Source of the DNA: Halichondria panicea
Taxonomy: Eukaryota > Porifera > Demospongiae > Suberitida > Halichondriidae
Assembly: GCF_963675165.1 (NCBI RefSeq)
Contig: NC_087382.1
Coordinates: 930,001 to 994,000, forward strand
Direction: 5' to 3'
Length of the DNA: 64,000 bases
Below, one piece after another: positions 10,766-23,083 of the stretch. Made by a program: the position numbers and the translations under genes. The notes below the pieces were generated by a model, which saw only the letters and a program-made list of their open reading frames with translations, had not been told where the DNA came from and did not search any database. Positions within the stretch are counted from its first letter, which is position 1, and each line of letters opens with the position of its first letter.

Positions 10766-10785
10766 TTACTCAAGGACAGAGTTAC

Positions 10786-11150
10786 CTGGCTCTGAACATC
10801 TCTGACGAACTTTCTCATTTTCAGCCTCACGATAGGTATAGGTACGAGAGCGGAAAACTCATTAAAGTCGTTTACTAACTCGACCAGGGCTTCGCCATCA
10901 ATATCATTTTCTGTAACAAGGACATTTTAAGAGTTTTGAATCTTGTAGCAAGTAGTAATAGGTAACAGGTAACAATTGCTAATGTGGTTGGCTTGCTATA
11001 CTTATATATCTAGTGTCAATTACTATTATTATAAAGTTAAAAAAACCTCTCATAATAATTACTACTAGAGACCTTACCTCTTATAGAAGTGTCATCTATT
11101 CCTCTTTCACAAAGGCGCTTACAAATCTCCTCAGTGGATAGAGTGTCCAT
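10786..11150 (-). CDS. SAM-domain protein, first two exons
   Basis: Exon 1 is 11150-11078 (ATG; MDTLSTEEICKRLCERG). Exon 2 is 10910-10786 (NDIDGEALVELVNDF, then IVRLKMRKFVRDVQ). The splice borders are GTAAGG, TTACAG and GTAACT, and the phase fits (73 + 125 nt = 66 codons). The helix pattern with C/W-L-x(3)-G-I, then ENDIDGEALVEL and the final LKMRK helix is that of a sterile alpha motif, an oligomerisation or RNA-binding domain. A likely further exon on the minus strand (about 10414 down to 10375, TSEDILSARETS) runs into a dispersed repeat. DNA just upstream of the ATG is taken up by two inserted elements, so the original promoter lies beyond 18638. Confidence 0.65.
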
Positions 11151-11160
11151 GGCCGACCAG

Positions 11161-11629
11161 TAGTCTCATGAATCAGCCGCCGTTCTTTTGGAACCACCGT
11201 CTGAGCACTCTTGTCATCGTTTTATGTGCCAAGACGGAATTCCGTCTTGACCAATCAAATTGCAGAAGTCCAGTCAGGTGATGAACTTGGAGGCAGCAAA
11301 GAACTGCACTTTGCTCAACGCATTTGGATAATCATTACGCATGCATTACGGATGGTAAACACTTTATACATAGAAGCTGCTACGAAGCATAAGCAAGGCA
11401 AGCAGGGGTCCTTGGGCACAGATTTAGCACCACAGCAAAACACAAGTAGAGAGAGATGCCTTCGCTTGGCGATTTGTATAACAATTAGGAAATATGTGTG
11501 GGCGTAAGATCACGATTTAATTACATTCCATTGGTTTTGTGAGCAATCAACATTCCATTTTGAAATGACTTCATGACAAGAGTGCTCAGACGGTGGTTCC
11601 AAAAGAACGGCGGCTGATTCATGAGACTA
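11161..11629. mobile_element. 469-bp non-autonomous element with ~65-bp TIRs and 10-bp target duplication
   Basis: The ends are TAGTCTCATGAATCAGCCGC and its exact inverse, continuing through TTCTTTTGGAACCACCGTCT to about 65 bp. GGCCGACCAG lies on each side (11151-11160 and 11630-11639). No transposase is inside; the one short open frame (11211-11507) is not convincing. A 9-10 bp duplication suits Mutator-like or KDZ-like elements. Confidence 0.88.
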
Positions 11630-12709
11630 GGCCGACCAGCTAGTAGCCTCGATCCCAGGCCGAGTTTTCGCTTTTATAACGGTTAGGCAAACAACTGGGC
11701 CTGGTACTAGTTGTCTGCGCATGCGTCAGTCGTTTGTCAGATTCTGACAAATGGATATTCTCGTTCACTTTCGTGACATTTATATTCGTGTACTATCGTG
11801 TACTAGAAGTCAGTTCCCGTTTTATCATTATTGGAATCGATTGGAATGGCTCTTAGCTGAAGCTTCTCTCTTCTCTGAAGCTTATTCTGAAGACTGAACA
11901 ACAAGGGAAGAGGTATAAAGCTTTGTCAAGCTTGTTAAGGTCAGATATTTTTGTGTGGGCCCTATGGCCGGCTATGCTATCCATTTGCTGTATCATTTGC
12001 GGACAAAAAAATCAACATATCAATTTTGTGAACAGGAAAATGATCACAATTTAAAAAAAGTATTACATCTATCTACAATCAAGCTGTGTATGTACCAGTC
12101 TCTGCCAACTATCTCCAAACTACCCTAGACTGTCTCAGATTTAGTTCTATCACCCCTGTCCCGAAAAGAAACTGCTATTCACCTCATATATCCCTGATTT
12201 TCAAGGTTGCTGCTCTTGAGAGGGGTTATTAAGCTCCAATAAAGCTTAGCAAGCCTTAAAGGCTTCAAACTACTGCTAAATAATAGTAAATCCTGACAAA
12301 ATCAGCTTTGAACAAGAAAACCTCTAGAAAACTAGATTATGAATGACAGTCCAATAAGTGGGCGGGGCTCACTTAGACTAGACGCACTATAGCTAAGTGC
12401 AGCCACATCCAGAGCTGTGCAGTGATGCTAGCGCTACTGCATGCTGGTCTATCTGGGACACCACAATACTCACATCTTCCATGTAGGAAAACTTGTATTC
12501 ATTGTTGTTTTTGCACTGAAAATCAGATTCACGCTATTAATTGTTGTCTCAGAGTCTGTATGGGCTTAAATTATTGTGAATCCCCAAAATGTGCCTCCTT
12601 CAATGGCAGCAGGGCTGTAACGAGCCCATGTTTTTTTTCCTAAATCGGCACCTATGCATTCTTTTACACATTAATTGATTACTAACTTTCATGCTTTAGA
12701 AGTCCAAAG

Positions 12710-12990
12710 GCTGCTTGTAGTATCCACATCTTAGTGAGAGTTTTATTAGCCCTAGGGCTTGAGGGCTTCTAATTCATGTAGAAACTAAACAGTGTCTAAG
12801 AATTTTATATCATAGTGTCTAGATGGATTTGCTCCTAGCCATGAATTGTTATCTAATCTTTGCTATACATGATTGTTACAGTACGTGTTTTCTAGTGAAG
12901 TACATGATTGTCTAGTACACAATTTTCTAAGTTGGATAGAACACTTCCTGTAACCAATCAAATTGCACTATTTATGGCTATAAGAACATG
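12710..12990 (+). repeat. dispersed repeat shared with the other KDZ transposon
   Basis: Blocks such as CTAGGGCTTGAGGGCTTCTAA, GTACATGATTGTCTAGTA, AAGTTGGATAGAACAC and AACCAATCAAATTG recur in reverse complement at about 51205-51430. The repeat is therefore present inside both KDZ elements. Confidence 0.7.
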
Positions 12991-13042
12991 CTCTAACATT
13001 ACATAGATAGTTTGTCTTCTAAACCTATATAGATCTGCAACA

Positions 13043-15720
13043 ATGTCCCTACTTCCATCTATAGGTGAAATATCTCAACAGCACAAACGTCGAAAATTAC
13101 AGACCTCTTCTCTTCTCTCTTCTTACGAATCACTGGCTTCGATCGACCTCAACACATGGAGCACACTCGATAAGTTGAGCAGAGAAGTGAAAGAATCTTG
13201 GTTGGTAGCTAGGTTTGGGTTTGTACTTGTGAATGAGGTGTGCCTTTTACTGCGTTCGATCTCTGGCAATGTTACTGATTCTGAAAAAAAAATATCTTGT
13301 GTAACTGTGACCTCTCTCTACCTGGTGTCCAACAGGAAAGTATAGAAATGGTGGCTGAATTTGTCGATAACCACTGCCCACACCTTGTACGATCTACTCC
13401 GAATAACTATACCCTCCATTGTTGACTCCACCCACAAACACCTGTTTTGACTGTGACCGACCATTGGTGTCTAATCATTCTTTCCATGTGAGTTTTTTAT
13501 TGGCTAAACTATTATTTTTATCCTAAACAATATTTTCAGATAAAGTGTTACTCTCTGAATGGTTTTGTTAAAGGAAGAAAGTGTACGCTAAGCTAGGTGT
13601 AAAGTTTGCAACATAACTTATAACTATGCTCACTTTGGAAACAAGTCTGAGAATGGATTCCGTATGTACCCCCAAACTCAAACATATGTTGAAGTGTCTG
13701 ACACCGTTTATTTTTCAAGGGATTTGTTGGAGTGGCAGTGTAGCCTTGCGTAAGTGAACACTGTTTAGTACTTATATAGCAAAACTGTTTCATGAATAAA
13801 TAATGTCCATCTCAACATAATTATTTGTCCTGTAGTAATCACTCTTGGGTTTCCTTTCAAGGGTTTGCTGAAAGTTACAATACTGCTTTAGAGATACTAC
13901 CAGATGAAGGTATAAATAGAGAAGCAAATAATTTATATCTAGATAAATAATGGTGTTCAAGTACAGAGCTTAGTCCCTATATTGTTGGGGAAGCCTTCTA
14001 TAATGGAGAAGTGGAGAATGAGTTGAGACGAGTCAATAAGATTGACTATCGTTTCCATAAAGACAGTGAGAGAGAGGAGTGTATGGAAAGGATTGAAGAA
14101 GTAAGGCGGCAATCTATATACCACCACAAAGAAGACACTTGTACTGCTGAATGCAAGAAAAGAGGTAATTATAGTGCATGACTGTATAATTATTATTGAA
14201 CCCAATAGATTGTGGTTCACTGTGGGTTACAGATGGAATTTGGAAGACTGTTTTCCCACACTGCATGTTCAAAGTTGAGGGGATGGATGGCAACTTATTC
14301 ATTTCCACAAACATTATAGTTACATTGTAATTTCAAAACCTTTGCAGCAAATCAGTGATGGAATTCCAGCTCTCAATTTACCTGATGTGTGTACAAACTC
14401 CCCAATTCGCAATAAGGCGTTTTGCGAGGAACACTGTCTTTTGCTACAGAATGAAGCTCCTGATGTGCCTATTGATCTGAGACAGTTTCTCAAATATTGT
14501 GGTGCTCAAGCAGTTGGTAATTTAAGATACAGTGGTACAATTATTTACTTACACGATTTAATTAGGAAATGAAGAGGAGTGTGAGGGTGACACTGATACT
14601 GTTGATGCAGTTGTGAACTCTATTAAAGTCAATACAAACCAATTTGGAACATCTGCTACCACCTCACAAGGTATATAATTATGTAGAATTCTCTATTACT
14701 TTTATTGAACTTTATCCTATAGGTACTGCAGCTTTAATTGAGAAGCATCCTGAACTAGTACGAAGTACTGTGCATGTATGATGACCCTAATGAACGAGTT
14801 TGCAGGAAAGATACGGGTAAATCCAAACGGTTGAGAAAGTGGTCTAGAGGGCACCAATTTGTCATCAGAGGGGGTGGTCATATTGACACTTGGCAACCAT
14901 TGTACAGGTACACGCCATGCATTCACATGACCCTTTTCCTGTATACAATTTAGCATAATAGCTACATTATACTGAACTGTAATAGCTAGTGCCTATAATT
15001 ATAAGTACTAATCCTCCACTGTTGACATGAATAGAAACTATGCATGTATAAAACAAATGCACTCTATATATAATTTATATACCTATATAGGTCTGAATCG
15101 CCATCACAAGTGTTCTTAATTTTGATTCAATGGCTGCTGTCTCTAGCTAAGTCTCGTGGTGGTATTGGGAAGCCTATCTCATTGGCCTATGACAACATGT
15201 GCAATTTAGCAAAGCTGAAGGCTGCTCGTGCTCCTCTACCATTTACTCTGCCATTGGACCGTTTGTGGCTTGATGTCAACAAAATCATCGATGTGTTTCA
15301 TTTTCAAAACCATGTGTCTCCAGATTGTAAATTAAAGTTTTCTCTTGCTAAACTGAAGAGCGAGAATCCTGACTTCAATACACAGGCTGGGGAGCAGACA
15401 TTTGTTTGGGTACATCGGTTTAGTCATATTCTGTGCTCAATGAACAAGGTTCACCACCTTTTTTATCTCCACCGAATGGTGTTAAGGCGAAACGAGTATA
15501 CCAGCAAGTGCTATTGCTAGAGGAAAAAAGCCAATTCTCCCAAAAGGAACTGCAAAGTAAAGTAAATTGTTTTGCAGTGCTTATACATGTGAATGTGTTG
15601 AGATATACATGCAGTCACCTAATTAGCAATTACTATCACTTTACTTTATATGATACCTATATATCCGACTAGAAAAACATTTGGAATGTGAAAAATTGCT
15701 AGGATTGGCCAGGGGAACCA
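13043..15720 (+). pseudogene. KDZ-family transposase gene, multi-exon, decayed
   Basis: The start is ATG 13043 (MSLLPSIGEISQQHKRRK). Later exons show the order expected of a KDZ transposase: a zinc-ribbon-like RCKVCNITYNYAHFGNK and VYFSRDLLEWQCSLA (13600-13745), NHSWVSFQGFAESYN (13837), DGIWKTVFPHCMFKVEG (14232), VCTNSPIRNKAFCEEHC (14385), RGGGHIDTWQPLYR (14867), AYDNMCNLAKLKAAR (15186), DVFHFQNHVSPDCK (15290) and AGEQTFVWVHRFSHILC (15385). The DG, YDNMC and GEQ motifs probably carry the D, D and E of the RNase H core. Lesions include an in-frame TGA near 13421, frame loss around 13590-13610, frame breaks near 14780 and a TAG after KCYC at 15518-15520. It lies inside matched TIRs, so it is the element's own transposase. 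Confidence 0.85.
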
Positions 15721-16479
15721 CAAAAAAGCGTGGAAACAAGAAATCCGACGAGAGCATAACTCCAATCCGTTACAACGTCATGAGCATGCAATACATAGTA
15801 TATAGACTGTGTTCCAGATCCATCTACCAGCTTCCATCCACCACATCATTCCATGCAGGTCACCAGTACGGTCCGTGCATGTTACTACGCATGGACTGTG
15901 TGTACCTGTGCTCAACACTGCATGTATTAGGAACATCAATTCATCACAAATCATCCTGATTATATGCCCGCACATTCCAAAATGGATGTATATATAATAA
16001 AACGATTGGTCATCACCCTACCAGTAAAAATTGCGTATTTATATTATATTGGCCGGGAAAACATGGAAAACTACCAGTACATGTGATTCATTGGCTATAC
16101 TGGTTGAAGAATCTACCCCAAAACCTACTCTATGAAACGGTAGAGAAAGTACAGGAATCTGTTGAAGGGAAGATGGACGGCAGGCTGGCGATGCAGTATA
16201 TATATGCTCTATATCTATACACGTTGTTTTATGTATTATGCATGTGTATATACAATCGAAATGAATGATATCTTGATACCATTGTGATAATAAGTTTTAT
16301 GGGGGAAGGGTGGTTTTTATGTAGTTACATGCATGCATGCATGCATGGCTATAATTATGGGGGGAAGGGCCGGGTAATTGTCTATATAATTATAATACCA
16401 GTGCATGTTATCATGAACATATTATACATTGACCGGGGTGCATGAGGGCCCTGCATGTGAGGTGCATGCATCATGGGGT

Positions 16480-17590
16480 TGCCAATAAAATTCTGTCAAT
16501 TGCATGTGAACGCTTATATACTAAATTTGTGATCATTCTGTCAATTGTGAACGCTTATATCAAACGTATATATACTATATTATATAATTATAGTATAAAC
16601 TAAAATTTAATTTGTGATCATTCTGTCAATTGTGAATGCTTATATCAAACGTATATACTATATTATATACAGTATAAACTAAATTTAATTTGTGATCATT
16701 CTGTCAATTGTGAACCCTTATATCAAACATATATACCATGGCATATATAGTATAAACTATATATAATTATAGTATAAACTAAATTTGTGATCATTCTGTC
16801 AATTGTGAACACTTATTTATATCAAACATATACTATAATATTATATATAGTATACTAAATTTGTGTGATCATTCTGTCAATTGTGAACGCTTAATTAATA
16901 TATATTATAAACGTATATACTATAGTATAAACTATTATAGCTATATATATATAGTATAAACTAAATTTGTGATCATTTTGTCAATTGTGAACGCTTATAT
17001 CAAACGTATATACTATATATATAATAGTATAAATTATAATTCGATATATATTATAGTATAAACTAAATTTGTGAACATTCTGTCAATTGTGAACGCTTAT
17101 ATCAAACATATACTATATATATAGTATAAACTAAATTTGTGTGATCATTCTGTCAATTGTGAACGCTTATATCAAACATATACTATATATATATATAGTA
17201 TAAACTAAATTTGTGAACATTCTGTCAATTGTGAACGCTTATATCAAACTATTATATATATATATATATTATACTATATATATATATATATATATAATAG
17301 TATAAATTATAATTCGATATATAAATATTATAGTATAAACTAAATTTGTGTGATCATTCTGTCAATTGTGAACGGTTATATCAAAAGTATATACTATATA
17401 TATATAGTATAAACTATAATTATATATAGTATAAACGAACGCTTATATCAAACATAATTCTAGTATAAACTAAATGTGTGAACATTCTGTCAATTGTGAA
17501 CGCTTATATCAAATGTATACCTTACATGATTCCACAAATAGAAACTAATTAATTTTGTGAACATTCTGTCAATTGTGAAGGCATAATAAT
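16480..17590. repeat. minisatellite inside the KDZ transposon, ~13 units of 70-115 bp
   Basis: Each unit contains TTTGTGATCATTCTGTCAAT, then TGTGAACGCTTATATCAAAC and an AT-palindromic spacer (GTATATACTATATATATAGT). Unit length varies mostly in the AT spacer. Such arrays are common in subterminal parts of large transposons. Confidence 0.93.
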
Positions 17591-18637
17591 AAAGGAAAAA
17601 TGTTGAATTTTCTACATAATATTACTTTCATGCAATAGAGATCTATATATGCATGTATTTATCATACACATAATGATTATAAATACGCTATAGATATACA
17701 CTATATTCATGTCTATCAGTTTGCATACATGGTAATAGCACTATATATAGGCTATAGAGAATTGGAGACAACTCAAGTTCAGGTAGATTCTTCACCATGC
17801 AGTCCTGATAGCATGCAGTAGATCTATATCATGATTGTGATAGTGTGATAGTATCACAATTTATGCCCCACCAAAAAACCGTCCACAAATCAAACAGTGT
17901 ATCATGCTATCAAGTCTTGTTCATGTTTGGCAAGAATGTAGGTAGACTATAGTTTCATCATTAATATGGTGGATCAAGTGAAGAGTGTGAGCTAGAGAAC
18001 TTGGTGCTGCCATCATCAGCTCGTCGACAATGACACTATAACCGAGAAATTTAATATGTATAGATCTACACGTATTTAAAATGTCTACTTCTCTGTTATC
18101 CCAACAGTGCTCCTCTTGGCTATACTAACGGACGAGACTGGACAGTTTGAGGTAAGGGTTTAACCGTCTTTGGTTTCTTTTAATATTGTCCTATACTCAC
18201 AGACACAGGACTGGAGTATGACCTGCTCATTCGAGCGTTGCTGGGTAGCTCAGAGAGAATCTATGTTTTCTCAAGCAATGAGTTACGAGTTGGGGCCTAG
18301 AATCAGAGAAGTCCAGCAGCCTGCTAAATCTTTTTGAAACGTAATTTGAAGGCATTCAATCATCCTGAAGTTGCCCTGGGTCACTGTAATTGTGCTGCAG
18401 CACAACTGGCAACTCCCCAGGCCTTTGTGAAGCAGCTCCCTATGTGCATCTTTTGTGTACTCACTCTGTGCATTTTCTGTGTACAAATTTCTATTATTGA
18501 TTTATTAAATATTTTTGCCGACCACAAATATACAATGAAAATTTGACGCATGCGCAGACAACTAGTACCAGGCCCAGTTGTTCGCCTAACCGTTATAAAA
18601 GCGAAAACTCGGCCTGGGATCGAGGCTAACCAGCTAG

Positions 18638-19362
18638 CTGTACTTTAGAAAATGCTTGTAGTAATACTGCAATCTGATAGGTCACTGAGAGGTCCATTAT
18701 TTCACTTATGGACCTGAGGTCTTCTAAGTAGGTCTATTATACTGATTATGCCTACAGGCAAGATGATGTCAAGATTAACTTGTATGGAACATGGCAACAT
18801 CACACAGTTTATGTTGAAGTCATAGTAACGATGATACAGTGCATCATTAAAAATTAATTTTTTTTAAAGTTTTGCGTTCTGCAGTGCCGCTTTGCAGCTT
18901 TTATCTCTCTCTTGCAGCTACAATAGCTAGTGCTCTAGTGCAGAGCTAACTACTATGACAATAGCAACTTTTTATTTGCAATGCGTGATTCTCAAGAAAC
19001 AGAAACTGCCTTCATCAATGTGAGTTTTTTTATGTAGACTAGCCAGAGCAAAGCTTTAACGTTGCTTGAGGCTTGTAGAAACTCTTGGTTTCAGAGTCTT
19101 CTTTGTGTTAATATAGCCTAGCTTGCTTAGCACTATTCTAAACCAGTTATAGGCCTCGTCAACGGTCACTATGGAGTTTTGAGACCCTCAGGTCTCAAAA
19201 CCCCATAGAGACCTTGGACTCAGTCTATAACTATTATGTAGAGCTTGCAGGTAGCCAGCTGTGCACGTACTGCGCATGCTCGAAATTGTCCCGTACCTTA
19301 GCAACCAAGCTGCATGCAGCTCCTCCCTCCTGGCCTGAGGCCTGAGGTCCTCAAAGCCTAAT
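18638..19362. other. intergenic; contains a repeated 5'-exon-like segment and a hairpin
   Basis: About 18910-19030 resembles 30270-30410: both have GCTAGTGCTCTAGTGCA-like sequence, then an ATG-led stretch (ATGCGTGATTCTCAAGAAAC) ending in a GTGAG donor-like site. At 19170-19207, CTATGGAGTTTTGAGACC and GGTCTCAAAACCCCATAG form an 18-bp stem. The function of neither is known. Confidence 0.5.
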
Positions 19363-22300
19363 ATGGCACAACAAAGAGAAGTCTACCGGTGTTCCATGTG
19401 CACCTTCGCTACTCCAAACTCAAACCACTTGCAGAAGCACATCTACACTGTTCATAGAGATGATCCAAACTTTCATGTTTACTGTTCATTTTGCAACAGA
19501 TCCTTCAAGAAACTTAGTGCATACAGAAAGCATTTGTTCAGAGGGTGTAAGGCGCAGCACACTATAGAAAGTACCTATGTCCAGGACGATGAAGATTCAG
19601 AGCCAGAAAATTTCGTCCAGCCCACTCTCAATGTAGATGAATCATGTACCAGTCAAAGATCTGAAGAAACTCACCTACAGTTAGACAAGAAGTGGCTCGA
19701 GGCACGTTATATCCTTGGATTGAAAGAAAAATACTCAATCACTCAAACTGCAATAGACCATGTGGTGTTGTCAACAGCTTCCTTGCTGTCGAGTGTTCTG
19801 GATTCTATTACAGCTGGTACTGGTGATTCTAGTTCGGACGAGGCACTTCTTTTGATAAAAAAAGGGTTGATGTTGCCAAGGATATGTTCGGTGGCCTTCA
19901 ATCACTTTATCTACAAAGGAAGTATTTCAGGGAAAATTTTCAGCTTGTGGTGAGTAAAATAGATATTGAGTAGCATCTTTAAAAATTGTTTTCTTACAGG
20001 AATCCACACCTGTCACTCTGGGATCTCACCTTGAGTGGAAAATGAGGAGGGTTCGGAAAAAGGCTGTACGAATGTACGATAGATTTACTACATACCACTT
20101 TTAAAGTCCCTCAAGGTGAGTCTTTTGAATCAATGTGTATACCATAATAATGTGTTATCAAAATAGGCTTTACAAAGAAAAAACGACATTCAGGAGGAGG
20201 TCGATACAGACTATCGCATGCATGGTGTCCTTTGCGACGTTATGGACGGAGCATATGCCAAGGGAGCATCGCAGACGAATGAGTTACGGCTTGCATTCTA
20301 CCATGATGAGTTAGAGGTAGCCAATCCGCTTGGCTCACGCAGGGGAAAGCAAAAGCTAGGTAATTATGATTATAATGTATACATGTAAGTGTTGTTATAA
20401 ACACTTTTTCAGCTGTTTTCTATTGGACGTTATTAAATGTACACCCTGCCCACCGATCGTCAATGAAGTACATTCAGCTTTTAGCAGTGATTAATGCGAA
20501 CGTTCTCAAAAAGTATGGTATCGACCGAATATTATCCTCTGCTGTCAAAGATTTGAAAACTCTAGGCTCTACTGTGAGTTTATAATTATTGCACATCAAT
20601 ATTAAAAATCCTGATACGTTCAGGGAATAACTGCAGGGGCGGATCCAGGATTTAAGAAAGGGGGGTTCTTTCTCGCGGACAAGAAATTCACCCGGCGCAC
20701 AGCGCCGAATTTTTGAAGACCACGCCCCCTTTTGACGTGCCACGCCTACTAATTAATCACTTTCTACCTTAGAAAAATTTGTAACACAGGAGAGATGGTT
20801 TTGTGACTGGAGGAGAGATAGTACGTGGTGACCCCCAATGGAAAGACAGACGGTGATGGCTGGTGAAGAGGAGACTTGTAGAACTTAACCATCAATTTAT
20901 TAATGATTATAGCAATTATTATACATGTAAGTATGCAGTGTCATTCAATATGCAGTGCCATGCACTCTCCCTTACCTGAAACTTTTCTCTTCTTAAACCA
21001 AGGATTCATGGCTAGATATAATAATTTATCACTTGACCACGGTGCAAATCAATTGGCTGCAGTAGCCAGCCCCACTCTCTATTTGTTATGCAGAGAGAAC
21101 CAGCCCCACCCTTTTATTATGCAGAGAGAACCAGCCCCACCCTCTACTTGTTATGCAGAGAGAACCAGCCCCACCCTTTTATTATGCAGAGAGAACCAGC
21201 CCCACCCTTTTATTATACGGAGAGAACTTTGTACGACTTTGTCAGTACAGTTAGCTAGACTTAGTAATGTCAAGACTAGCTGGAAGGGTAGTTCGTACGA
21301 ACCCAACGAACTACCTCTGGATCCGCCCCTGAACTGTACAATGGGGTGATAGCGAAAAGCAATTGAAAGGTTCTTTGCTGGTGTATCTTGCGGATACCCC
21401 GGCAGCAGGTGTGGCTAGTGGCTTCAAAGAGGGTGTAGGTGGGGCTTACCGAGGCTGTCGAACATGTATGATCACCAAACAGGAACTCTGTCAAAAGGTG
21501 AACTGTATGGCATTATCATAGTATATACGCATACATACAGGAAACAGACATTAATTGACATATCCATGCATTGATATAGCTCCAGTGTGATAAGTTACGT
21601 CCTAGGAGAATTAAACAACATCTCACCTACTGTGAGTTAGTCGACAGTGACCCTTCTTTCTCAAGACAGTTCGGAGTGAATGGTCTCAGTATTTTACACG
21701 AAGCACCTGGATTTGATGTTTGTTCGTGCTTCCCTCATGACATAATGCATATCATATTTGAGGGTGTTTTGCCTCGTCATATAAAAGCATTGGTTCGTTA
21801 CTGCATCTCTCAGAAGCGATTTTTCACTCTACAACAGCTTAATACCCAAATTTCGATTTTCAAGTATGGGTACAGTGAAAAGATGAATAAGCCTCGACCT
21901 ATCGATAGAGATCACCTGACTGCAGAGGACAAAAAGATTGTACAATCAGGTAATTAATTTGTTCTACATGAATCCATACAAATAAATGCATGCATGTATG
22001 CATGCGTGCTCCTTTGCAGCATCGCAAATGTGGTTGCTAGGACGGCTTCTTCCGCTTATGGTTGGTGAATTTGTTCCTAACGATGATCCTCACTGGATCT
22101 GTTACTTGGGGTTGTTGTCTGTTATGGTTCTGTGCACAGCATTTGAGTTTACGAGCGATTCTATAGAGACTCTACAACTATCAATAGAGGACTACCTTCT
22201 CAGATATAATCAACTCTATCCTAACTCGATCGCCCCAAAGTTTCATTACCTGCTTCATTTACCAACACAAGCTAGACTGTAAGTTGCATTTGTCTTAGTC

Positions 22301-23083
22301 AACGCGTTTTAGGTGTGAAAACTGTTTGCACACAAACACGTATAATAATTATGCTACCTTTTGTAATGATACAGGTTTGGCCCCCTTCGTCATCAGTGGT
22401 GTATGCGCTTTGAAGCGAAAAATTCGCAGCTGAAACAGTTTGTGGGAAAGAATTTCAAAAATCTCCCCAAGACTATAGCGGAACGGCACCAAAATTACAT
22501 GTGCATGCACCTGTTACCTTCTCCTGGAGTGGAAAGGACCAATTTCCTATATAGTGGTGATGAAATCCACAAAGGTAATCTTAATTGAGATATTTATTTG
22601 CGATAAATGTTGTTTTTTAGTTGACGAGTATCCCCTTGAGAGCTTCCACCCGTCACAGTTGAAAGCTATCATAATGACAACGTTTCCAAATAAGCTGTTT
22701 TTACCTGTGTAAGTGATTTTACAGTCATAAAACCTTAATAACTGGACTTGTTCTGCAGTAGTTCTTGTGTAAAATGTCTAGGACAAGAGTTTCGCCCAAG
22801 TGGAGTTATCTGTTTGAAAAAACCTGAGGATACAGACTACCCAATCTTTGGTGAAATCAGGCATGTTGTTGTTGTCCGAGACTCAATATATGTTGCTGCT
22901 CAACTTTATACAACATTAGGTTTTAATTACCATTATTACAGCTATGAGGTGTGCTTAGACAATACTTACTCGGTTGTTCTTGTGAGTCAATTAGCGTTAT
23001 ACCAAGTACTTCACAAGTACACCATTAATTTACAAACACTGATTGTTGTGAGGTCATGTGACCATATAGAATTTTTTGTTTAA
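19363..23083 (+). pseudogene. C2H2 zinc-finger transposase-like gene, ~10 exons, frameshifted and interrupted
   Basis: The product begins with two C2H2 fingers (CSMCTFATPNSNHLQKHIYTVH and CSFCNRSFKKLSAYRKHLF). Later exons give VDTDYRMHGVLCDVMDG (20190), ELEVANPLGSRRGKQKL (20310), IQLLAVINANVLKKYGIDRI (20472), AYRGCRTCMITKQELC (21447), CSCFPHDIMHIIFEGVLPRH (21727), ASQMWLLGRLLPLMVGE (22020), PKFHYLLHLPTQARL (22236) and HQWCMRFEAKNSQLKQF (22393), ending at 23083. This order matches a family of large uncharacterised animal transposase-like proteins with the NPLGS, DIMHxxxEGVLP and CMRFEAK motifs, which I know only as unnamed loci. D and E in MDG, ADT and FEAK could be catalytic. Frameshifts are apparent near 19848 and about 20083, and a 698-bp element interrupts the exon at 20634. 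Confidence 0.75.
20634..21331. mobile_element. 698-bp insertion with CAGGGGCGGATCC inverted ends
   Basis: Both ends read CAGGGGCGGATCCAG inward. AACTG is duplicated at 20629-20633 and 21332-21336. Removing the element and one AACTG restores the coding frame (GITVQWGDSEKQ...), so the boundaries are firm. The ends resemble hAT elements, although hATs usually duplicate 8 bp. Inside, a ~32-bp unit (GCAGAGAGAACCAGCCCCAC) repeats five times between about 21085 and 21225. There is no transposase. Confidence 0.85.

Larger units (their letters stand above)
11644..18628 (+). mobile_element. 6,985-bp KDZ transposon, TAGCCTCG ends, 9-bp target duplication
   Basis: The left end TAGCCTCGATCCCAGGCCGA and the right end are inverted copies for about 85 bp, with two or three differences. 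ACCAGCTAG is duplicated exactly at 11635-11643 and 18629-18637. The element contains a decayed KDZ transposase gene (13.0-15.7 kb) and a 1.1-kb minisatellite (16.5-17.6 kb). It inserted next to the older 469-bp element, only about 500 bp upstream of the SAM gene start codon. Confidence 0.92.

Noticed and set aside
16480-17590. Regularly spaced direct repeats resembling a CRISPR array
   Set aside because: Unit and spacer lengths vary, spacers are AT-palindromic and related to each other, and the setting is a eukaryotic transposon.
18060-18330. Two exon-like stretches (AG|TGCTCCTCTTGG...GAG|GTAAGG and ACAG|ACACAGGACTGG)
   Set aside because: Splice-like borders exist but the peptides are short, match nothing I recognise and sit by the end of the KDZ transposon.
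21985-22020. Met-His-Ala-Cys repeat at the start of the frame at 21986
   Set aside because: It is intron sequence (TGCATGCATG) read in frame before the acceptor at about 22019.
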